Origin: an uncultured Clostridia bacterium
GTDB taxonomy: Bacteria > Bacillota > Clostridia > Oscillospirales > CAG-272
Direction of reading: 5' to 3'
NCBI GenBank assembly: GCA_947627815.1
Contig: CANQXN010000129.1
Location: 1-5,164 of the forward strand
Length of the DNA: 5,164 nucleotides
The notes under the pieces are model-generated. The model saw nothing but the letters and a program-made list of their open reading frames with translations. It had not been told where the DNA came from and made no database searches. A program made the translations under genes and the position numbers. Positions 1 through 4,687 of this stretch are shown here, in pieces (position 1 is the stretch's first letter; every line of letters begins with the position of its first letter).

Positions 1-898
1 GAACAAAGGCGGACAACTGATTTGAAAACAGAATGATCAGAAGTCCTGTAACAAAAAGCGTAATCAAAGAGAAGATACGAATCTTTTTATCCCGGATTGA
101 GAAGACGGTAAAAGCAATGACAAGCTCAATGGCGCCCATCAGAATGCCGCCGCGTGAACCGGTCAGGAAGGTGCAGACATAAAACAGAATGCTCAAAGCG
201 CCCCACCAGAACCCCCGTTTATGGGCGAAATAGAGCGGGAAGGGCATGGCAAGCATCAAAAGCGTGGAAATGTTGTTGGACCACTGGATATCGATGCGCT
301 TGCCGTTTTGCAGATCGGGAAATATGGAGATGACATGGTGGAGAACCATAAAGCAGGCGAAAAGGCCGGTGATTGTCATCACGGCGGCAAAACGGCGCCG
401 GATATCGTAGTCATGTTCGGGTACAAAAGCCGATTTCATCAGCAAATAGAGGACAACCATGCCGATCCCCAGCGACCCGACATAAAAGAGAGAGGTGCCG
501 GAAAAATAATCGGAAAAAGGCGCGCCGAAAGCGCCGCCTAATGTGATGGCGAACGCCACGGCGCAGAGCGGGTAAAAGGTGGGGCCGATCGAAAAGCGCC
601 GGCGGTAGAAGACAAAATGAAAGATCAGCGCGGCAAGCGGGAGAATCGCGATGCGCCAGAGGGGAAAGAAGAGCGAAAAAGAGTCGTAACACTTGCAGAC
701 AAAGGCGCAAAGCAAAAGAAAGGGCAATGTTGTGGAAGCAATATCGTTACAGCAGACGAGAATCAGCGAGATAATGGAAACAAACACGATCACGCCGGCA
801 AATTCCCAGCGGAAGACCGTAATCAGACAGGCCAAAAAAAAGAGAAACACAGCAAAAGGGAAGCTGCCGAAGAGACAGCGGATTTTTCGAATCACCAT
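1..898 (-). CDS. O-antigen ligase/polymerase-like polytopic membrane protein, 3'-truncated by window edge
   Basis: The - strand is open from an ATG at 898-896 to the left edge: 299 codons with no stop. An in-frame TAA lies 12 codons upstream with no other usual start between, so this ATG is the likely start. The product is very hydrophobic with about ten or eleven predicted membrane segments (roughly residues 11-29, 33-50, 57-70, 79-98, 107-121, 136-157, 170-192, 208-226, 230-245, 251-267, 273-292) and basic short loops. Two features resemble the Wzy_C/WaaL superfamily: WSNNISTLLMLAMP (206-219) and TGSRGGILMG (246-255), the latter like the conserved SRG loop of O-antigen ligases. Family members join or polymerise lipid-linked glycans on the outer face of the cytoplasmic membrane. 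The actual glycan is unknown here, and the large extracellular loop and C-terminus lie outside the window. The gene is divergent from the aro operon and probably unrelated in function. I am sure it is a real gene, moderately sure of the family, and cannot separate ligase from polymerase. Confidence 0.82.
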   Translation of the reverse strand, partial: MVIRKIRCLFGSFPFAVFLFFLACLITVFRWEFAGVIVFVSIISLILVCCNDIASTTLPFLLLCAFVCKCYDSFSLFFPLWRIAILPLAALIFHFVFYRRRFSIGPTFYPLCAVAFAITLGGAFGAPFSDYFSGTSLFYVGSLGIGMVVLYLLMKSAFVPEHDYDIRRRFAAVMTITGLFACFMVLHHVISIFPDLQNGKRIDIQWSNNISTLLMLAMPFPLYFAHKRGFWWGALSILFYVCTFLTGSRGGILMGAIELVIAFTVFSIRDKKIRIFSLITLFVTGLLIILFSNQLSAFV

Positions 899-902
899 GA
901 CA

Positions 903-919
903 GAAAAGGATTCCTTTCC
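903..919 (-). promoter_or_regulatory. SD of the membrane gene inside a predicted hairpin
   Basis: The transcript of the membrane gene reads GGAAAGGAATCCTTTTC just before its start. The purine half is the only good Shine-Dalgarno sequence, but AAGGA ends 13 nt before the ATG, which is long. The following CCTTTTC can pair with it: seven pairs including one G-U, with an AAU loop, ending 4 nt before the ATG. If the hairpin forms, the ribosome-binding site is masked. Pairing is read directly from the sequence; any effect on translation is inference. Confidence 0.45.
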
Positions 920-1021
920 GATAGTATTTGATTATCCTGTTTTTTGGAAACATCGTGCGCGGAAAGTAAAGGAAGGTTGACAGCAGAGTCTCGCCGGATA
1001 AATCGGCAAACGCGCCTGTTT

Positions 1022-1050
1022 ATTATACGCTTTTCTTAATAAAAAGTCAA
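1022..1050 (-). promoter_or_regulatory. Sigma-70/SigA-type promoter for the membrane gene
   Basis: Read on the - strand, TTGACT (1050-1045) is followed by a 17-bp spacer and a perfect TATAAT (1027-1022). An A-rich run just upstream of the -35 box (1051-1060) could act as an UP element. Transcription should start near 1015, giving a leader of about 115 nt before the ATG at 898. Only one base of the two hexamers departs from consensus. Confidence 0.85.
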
Positions 1051-1117
1051 GCTTTTTTTCAAAACGGCTGCCCTTGTGCCGCCAAACCGGGAAAATGCAT
1101 AAAAAGTAAGATTTTTT
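1039..1117. repeat. Imperfect direct repeat, two copies 60 bp apart
   Basis: ATAAAAAGTCAAGCTTTTTT starts at 1039 and ATAAAAAGTAAGATTTTTT starts at 1099, so the two copies begin exactly 60 bp apart. The left copy covers the -35 box of the - strand promoter. The right copy has no matching -10 box and so is not an evident second promoter. The pair could be binding sites for a regulator, A-tract bend elements, or chance similarity in an AT-rich stretch. Confidence 0.3.
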
Positions 1118-1149
1118 GGGGCGCTTTCTCTCTGTTTTGTGAAAGCTTG

Positions 1150-1180
1150 CCGGAAGCGCCGCCTTTTTCGGCGCTTTCGG
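1150..1180. repeat. Inverted repeat abutting the aroB -35 box
   Basis: CCGGAAGCGCCG (1150-1161) and CGGCGCTTTCGG (1169-1180) pair over 12 positions, 11 Watson-Crick plus one G-T, around a 7-base centre CCTTTTT. The right arm ends on the base before the TTGACA of the aro promoter. It lacks a T-run on either strand, and neither promoter is positioned to transcribe it, so it does not look like a terminator for the local transcripts. A dyad operator for a regulator of the aro operon is a plausible reading; a relic of an upstream structure is another. Confidence 0.6.
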
Positions 1181-1209
1181 TTGACAAAGGGCAAATAATC
1201 CTGTATAAT
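1181..1209 (+). promoter_or_regulatory. Consensus sigma-70/SigA-type promoter of the aro operon
   Basis: TTGACA (1181-1186), a 17-bp spacer and TATAAT (1204-1209) match the vegetative consensus at all 12 hexamer positions with ideal spacing. Transcription should begin near 1216, about 57 nt before the aroB ATG. No comparable promoter is seen before aroC, aroEK or aroQ, so this is the likely promoter for all four. A perfect promoter implies strong basal activity, so control may need a repressor. Confidence 0.92.
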
Positions 1210-1272
1210 ATAAGATTATCAGGGGGAAAACCCGCGAAAATTCAAAAAAGCGCGTCAGGAAAGGGGCGGCGT

Positions 1273-2283
1273 ATGATTCTTTCTGTGAAAACCGGAAGTT
1301 TCGGCTATGATATTATCCTCGCGCAAAACGCCCTGCAAAAGGCCGGCGCGCTTCTCAATCTTGCGCGCAAAGTGCTGATCGTCACCGACGACGGCGTGCC
1401 GCCCGTTTATGCCGAAACGGTCGCTTCCTTCTGCGCTTCTCCCACCCTTGTCACCCTGCCGCAGGGTGAGGACAGCAAAAGCATTGCCGCCTGGCAAGGT
1501 CTTTTAGAAACCATGCTGCAAAAGGGCTTTACCCGCTCGGACTGCGTGGTAGCCGTGGGGGGCGGGGTCATGGGGGATCTCGCCGGCTTTGCCGCCGCAT
1601 CCTTTATGCGCGGCATTGATTTTTATAACATTCCCACGACGGTTCTTTCCCAGGTCGATTCCTCGGTAGGCGGGAAAACGGCGGTGAACCTTAACGGCAT
1701 CAAAAATTCGGTCGGCGCCTTTTATCCCCCCCGCAAGGTGATCATCGATCCCGCGCTCCTTGCCACGCTGCCGCCCCGACAGGTGGCAAACGGGCTGGCC
1801 GAAGCCGTTAAAATGGCGCTGACCTGCGACCGGGCGCTTTTTTCTCTCTTTGAAGAGCGAGAGCACGGCGCCGATTGGCTTTCTTGTGTGATCGAGGGCG
1901 CCTTGCGGATCAAAAAGAGCGTGGTGGAAGCCGATGAAAAGGAAGCCGGCTTGAGAAAGGTATTGAATTTCGGGCATACGCTGGGTCACGGGATCGAGAG
2001 CGCGACCGGCTTTTCCTCGCTGTTGCATGGGGAATGCGTGGCGCTCGGGATGCTCCCCATGTGTTCGCCCGCCGTCCGCGCCCGGCTGATGCCGGTGCTT
2101 GAACGGTTAGGTTTGCCGACAAGTGTTTCTTTTGACAAACAAAAGGCGCTCGCCGCGATCGCCCACGACAAAAAGGCGCTCGCCGACGGCGTCACCGTCA
2201 TTTTGTCGGAAGAAGTTGGCTCCTTTATCATGAAAAAGGTGCCAATCGCTTTTTTAGAAGAAAAGCTTGATTATTATTGCTGA
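1273..2283 (+). CDS. aroB: 3-dehydroquinate synthase (AroB)
   Basis: AroB converts DAHP to 3-dehydroquinate, step 2 of the shikimate pathway, in the cytosol using NAD+ and a divalent metal. The 336-residue product has the family motifs in order: PQGEDSK (63-69), the NAD-binding GGGVMGDLAGF (96-106), RGIDFYNIPTT with VDSSVGGKT (113-136), GLAEAVK (174-180), NFGHTLGHGIE (232-242), LLHGECVALGM (250-260) and DKK (299-301). The expected metal ligands Glu177, His235 and His252 are present, so the enzyme looks intact. It is somewhat shorter than the roughly 350-360 residues usual in the family. The frame continues upstream to a TTG at 1147, but that lies before the promoter, and no other start occurs after the transcription start. 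The ATG at 1273 has AGGAAAGGGG six bases before it. It is first in the operon; a 39-bp gap leads to aroC. Confidence 0.96.
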   Translation: MILSVKTGSFGYDIILAQNALQKAGALLNLARKVLIVTDDGVPPVYAETVASFCASPTLVTLPQGEDSKSIAAWQGLLETMLQKGFTRSDCVVAVGGGVMGDLAGFAAASFMRGIDFYNIPTTVLSQVDSSVGGKTAVNLNGIKNSVGAFYPPRKVIIDPALLATLPPRQVANGLAEAVKMALTCDRALFSLFEEREHGADWLSCVIEGALRIKKSVVEADEKEAGLRKVLNFGHTLGHGIESATGFSSLLHGECVALGMLPMCSPAVRARLMPVLERLGLPTSVSFDKQKALAAIAHDKKALADGVTVILSEEVGSFIMKKVPIAFLEEKLDYYC

Positions 2284-2322
2284 TTTCCATAGAAAAACAA
2301 GAAGAAAGGCAGGAGACGCGCC

Positions 2323-3426
2323 ATGAAAAACAGCTTCGGAACCCAGGTGTCCGTCACCCTGTTCGGCGAAAGCCACGGGGAAGCCATCGGCGCCGTGCTG
2401 GACGGGCTTTCGCCCGGTGTTGCCGTTGACCGGGAGAAGATCGCTTTTGCGCTCGATCTGCGCCGGCCGGTGGGGGCGCTTGGCACCGCCCGCCATGAGC
2501 CTGACGAGGTTTCGATTCTCTCGGGCGTTTATGAAGGCAAGACGACCGGGACGCCGCTTTGCCTTGTGATCGCCAACCGCGACACGAAAAGCCGGGCGTA
2601 TGAAAAGACCCGTTATCTTGCCCGTCCCGGCCACGCCGATTACACCGCGTACATGAAATATCACGGCTTTGAAGATTTCCGAGGCGGCGGCCATTTCAGC
2701 GGCCGGCTGACGGCGCCGCTTGTGGCGCTCGGCGCCATTGCCCGCGCGGCGTTAGAAACCCGGGGGATCGTTTTGGGCAGTCATCTTCTGCGCTGCGGCG
2801 GCATCGCCGAGCGCCCCTTTGCCGATGACCCCACGGCCGATATCGCCGCCGTGAATCAAAAGGCTTTTGCCGTTCTGGAAGAAGAAAAAGGCGAGGCCAT
2901 GAAGGCCGCGATTGCCGCCGCCGCATCAGACGGCGACAGCGTGGGCGGGGTATTGGAAACGGCGATTGTCGGTCTGCCCGCAGGGCTTGGCGAGCCTTGG
3001 TTTGACAGCATGGAAAGCTTACTCTCCCACGGCATTTTCAGTATCCCCGGCGTCAAAGGCATCGAATTTGGCGCGGGGTTTGATCTGGTGGACGCCATGG
3101 GGTCGGCGTTTAACGATCCCTTCGTCATGGCCGAGGGTAGGGTGGCAACCCTCACCAACCACAACGGCGGCATCAACGGCGGGATCACCAACGGTATGCC
3201 GGTGGTCTTCCGCACGGCGGTCAAGCCGACGCCCTCGATTTACAAAGAACAGAAAACGGTCAATTTTGTCACCCGTGAAAACGCCTCTCTCACGCTTTCA
3301 GGGCGGCACGACCCCGCCATTCTTCACAGAGCCAGGATCGTGGTGGACAGCGTCGCGGCGCTCCTCCTCTGCGACCTTTTGGAAGGACGTTACGGCACCG
3401 ACTATTTCGGGGAGGGCGGCGCATGA
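2323..3426 (+). CDS. aroC: Chorismate synthase (AroC)
   Basis: AroC removes phosphate from 5-enolpyruvylshikimate-3-phosphate to give chorismate, the last common step to the aromatic amino acids, folate and quinones; it needs reduced FMN. The 367-residue product has GESHG (15-19) with the catalytic-type His18, EPDEVSILSGVYEGKTTGTP (59-78), RPGHADYT (101-108) with His104, RGGGHFSGRLTAP (120-132), TNHNGGINGGITNG (278-291) and GRHDPAI (327-333). Residues 123-128 read GHFSGR where the well-known enterobacterial form has GRSSAR; I recall this variant from clostridial-type enzymes. Length is normal. The ATG has AGGAG seven bases upstream (2311-2315). Its TGA overlaps the next gene's ATG by four bases. 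No FMN reductase domain is present, so it should rely on external reduction, as bacterial monofunctional enzymes do. Confidence 0.96.
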   Translation: MKNSFGTQVSVTLFGESHGEAIGAVLDGLSPGVAVDREKIAFALDLRRPVGALGTARHEPDEVSILSGVYEGKTTGTPLCLVIANRDTKSRAYEKTRYLARPGHADYTAYMKYHGFEDFRGGGHFSGRLTAPLVALGAIARAALETRGIVLGSHLLRCGGIAERPFADDPTADIAAVNQKAFAVLEEEKGEAMKAAIAAAASDGDSVGGVLETAIVGLPAGLGEPWFDSMESLLSHGIFSIPGVKGIEFGAGFDLVDAMGSAFNDPFVMAEGRVATLTNHNGGINGGITNGMPVVFRTAVKPTPSIYKEQKTVNFVTRENASLTLSGRHDPAILHRARIVVDSVAALLLCDLLEGRYGTDYFGEGGA

Positions 3427-4661
3427 CATACGGCCTCATCGGCAATCCTTTGGGACACAGCTTTTCAAAAGAAATTCACGCCATGATCGGCGGCTATGAA
3501 TACGAGTGTCGGGAAGTGGCGCCCGCCGATCTCGAACGGTTTATGACCGAAAAGGACTTTTGCGCCATCAATGTGACCATTCCCTATAAGGAAGCGGTGA
3601 TCCCTTTTCTTTCAAACATTTCCGCACAGGCCGAAGCCATCGGCGCGGTGAATACGGTGGTCAATCGCGGCGGCGCGCTTTACGGCTATAATACCGACTA
3701 TGCCGGCCTTGCGGCGCTGCTTGAGAAAACGGGTCTTTCACTTGCCGGCAAAAAGGTGTTGATCCTCGGCACCGGCGGCACCAGCCGCACGGCGGCCGCC
3801 CTTGCCGGCGACCTGCGCGCCGGGGCAATTTACCGGGTGAGCCGCAGCAAAAAAGAGGGCGCACTTTCCTATGAGGAAGCCTATGCCCACCACGCGGACG
3901 CCGAGGTGATCCTCAATACCACGCCGGCGGGCATGTATCCCAATCTTGACGCCTGCCCGCTCGATCTTGACCGCTTTTCGCGGCTTTCAGGCGTGGTCGA
4001 TGTCATTTACAACCCCCTGCGCAGTCGGTTGGTGCTTGCGGCCGAGGCGCGGGGCATTCCGGCAAGCGGCGGTCTTTTTATGCTGATCGCGCAGGCCGTG
4101 GCCGCCGCCGGACTCTTTTTTGACCGCACGCCGCCCGCTTCTCTTGCCGATCGGCTCTATCGGACGCTCCTTGGCGAAAAGGAAAATATTGTCCTCATCG
4201 GTATGCCCTCCTGCGGCAAAACCACCGTGGGCGAGCGCCTTGCCCAAAAAACAAACCGTCCTTTTTTTGATACCGATCGGGAGATTGAAAAAAGCACCGG
4301 CGCCACACCCGCCGAAATTATAAAAACGAAGGGGATCGAAGCCTTCCGGGTTTTGGAGCGCAAGATTGTGGCAACCCTTGCGCCGATAAGCGGCGCCGTT
4401 ATTGCCACAGGCGGCGGCACCTTGCTTTCGGAAGAAAACCGCGCGGCATTGCGGCAAAACGGGCGTTTCTTTTTCCTCGACCGCCCGCTCTCCCGCCTGA
4501 CCCCCACCGGCGACAGACCCTTGTCCTCCTCTTTCGAGGCGCTTGCCCGGCTGTATGAGGAACGCCGGCCGCTCTATCTTGCCGTGGCACAGGAAGTCAT
4601 CCCGGCATCGGGCGGTATCGACGATTGCGTCGCGGCGATAGAAAGCAGAATCGGCGGATGA
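3423..4661 (+). CDS. aroE-aroK: Fused shikimate dehydrogenase-shikimate kinase (AroE-AroK)
   Basis: One 412-residue frame holds two consecutive enzymes of the pathway. Residues 1-250 are AroE (NADPH-dependent reduction of 3-dehydroshikimate): GNPLGHSFSKEIH (7-19) with shikimate-binding Ser13 and Ser15, NVTIPYK (50-56) with catalytic Lys56, Asn77, GYNTDYAG (88-95) with Asp92, the nucleotide loop GTGGTSR (116-122), NTTPAGM (165-171) and GLFMLIAQA (217-225). Residues 254-412 are shikimate kinase (ATP-dependent phosphorylation to shikimate-3-phosphate): Walker A GMPSCGKTT (260-268), DTD (283-285), FRVLE (308-312), GGG (330-332), lid GDRPL (363-367) and RRPLYLAVA (381-389). Both sets of catalytic residues look intact, and the linker is only a few residues (about 249-254). 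Each domain is near the lower end of its usual length. Start: the ATG overlaps the aroC stop as ATGA, with GGAGG seven bases upstream (3411-3415), suggesting translational coupling. The fused arrangement could pass shikimate between sites; that is inference. Confidence 0.95.
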   Translation: MTYGLIGNPLGHSFSKEIHAMIGGYEYECREVAPADLERFMTEKDFCAINVTIPYKEAVIPFLSNISAQAEAIGAVNTVVNRGGALYGYNTDYAGLAALLEKTGLSLAGKKVLILGTGGTSRTAAALAGDLRAGAIYRVSRSKKEGALSYEEAYAHHADAEVILNTTPAGMYPNLDACPLDLDRFSRLSGVVDVIYNPLRSRLVLAAEARGIPASGGLFMLIAQAVAAAGLFFDRTPPASLADRLYRTLLGEKENIVLIGMPSCGKTTVGERLAQKTNRPFFDTDREIEKSTGATPAEIIKTKGIEAFRVLERKIVATLAPISGAVIATGGGTLLSEENRAALRQNGRFFFLDRPLSRLTPTGDRPLSSSFEALARLYEERRPLYLAVAQEVIPASGGIDDCVAAIESRIGG

Positions 4662-4687
4662 ATGAAAAAACGAGGCTGAACGCATGA
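4658..4687 (+). CDS. Possible 9-codon coupling mini-ORF between aroEK and aroQ
   Basis: An ATG at 4658 opens a frame for MNEKTRLNA ending at TGA 4685-4687. Its start overlaps the aroEK stop as ATGA (4658-4661), and its stop overlaps the aroQ start as ATGA (4684-4687). It therefore bridges the 22-bp gap exactly, and could hand terminating ribosomes on to aroQ. It has only a weak ribosome-binding site of its own, and such a short frame can arise by chance. No function is claimed for the peptide. Confidence 0.2.
   Translation: MNEKTRLNA

Larger units (their letters stand above)
899..1272. other. Divergent intergenic control region
   Basis: These 374 bp separate the membrane gene from aroB and hold no convincing gene. 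From left to right they contain the roughly 115-nt leader of the membrane gene (899 to about 1015), its promoter (1022-1050), a 130-bp stretch between the two -35 boxes with repeated elements (1051-1180), the aro promoter (1181-1209), and a leader of about 57 nt ending in the aroB ribosome-binding site AGGAAAGGGG (1257-1266). I see no T-box, riboswitch or attenuator-terminator: neither leader has a GC stem followed by a T-run. Confidence 0.75.

Noticed and set aside
221..931. Open frames on the + strand at 221-541, 617-931 and 693-980
   Set aside because: They lie opposite the membrane-protein gene, encode low-complexity charged peptides and match no family; they are antisense shadows.
747..953. 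A 68-codon - strand frame starting at 953
   Set aside because: It overlaps the start of the membrane gene in another frame, has no SD and ends inside that gene.
899..1015. Riboswitch or T-box in the membrane-gene leader
   Set aside because: The leader is long enough for a small element, but I see no T-box motif, no known aptamer core and no terminator stem with T-run. Only a small GCCG/CGGC hairpin and the SD hairpin are visible.
1150..1180. Rho-independent terminator
   Set aside because: The stem is strong but neither strand has a T-run after it, and no mapped transcript ends or passes there.
1147..1272. N-terminal extension of AroB from a TTG at 1147
   Set aside because: It starts before the consensus promoter at 1181-1209, has no ribosome-binding site, and the extra residues do not resemble an AroB N-terminus. 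The ATG at 1273 has a good SD.
1216..1272. Attenuator or leader peptide before aroB
   Set aside because: The leader is about 57 nt, has no short ORF rich in aromatic codons and no terminator-like stem.
1504..2028. A 174-codon - strand frame opposite aroB
   Set aside because: It is a high-GC antisense shadow with no recognisable motif, while aroB is intact on the other strand.
2912..3499. A 195-codon + strand frame overlapping aroC
   Set aside because: It is a frame-shifted shadow: Arg/Ser/Trp-rich, without motifs, covering conserved AroC sequence.
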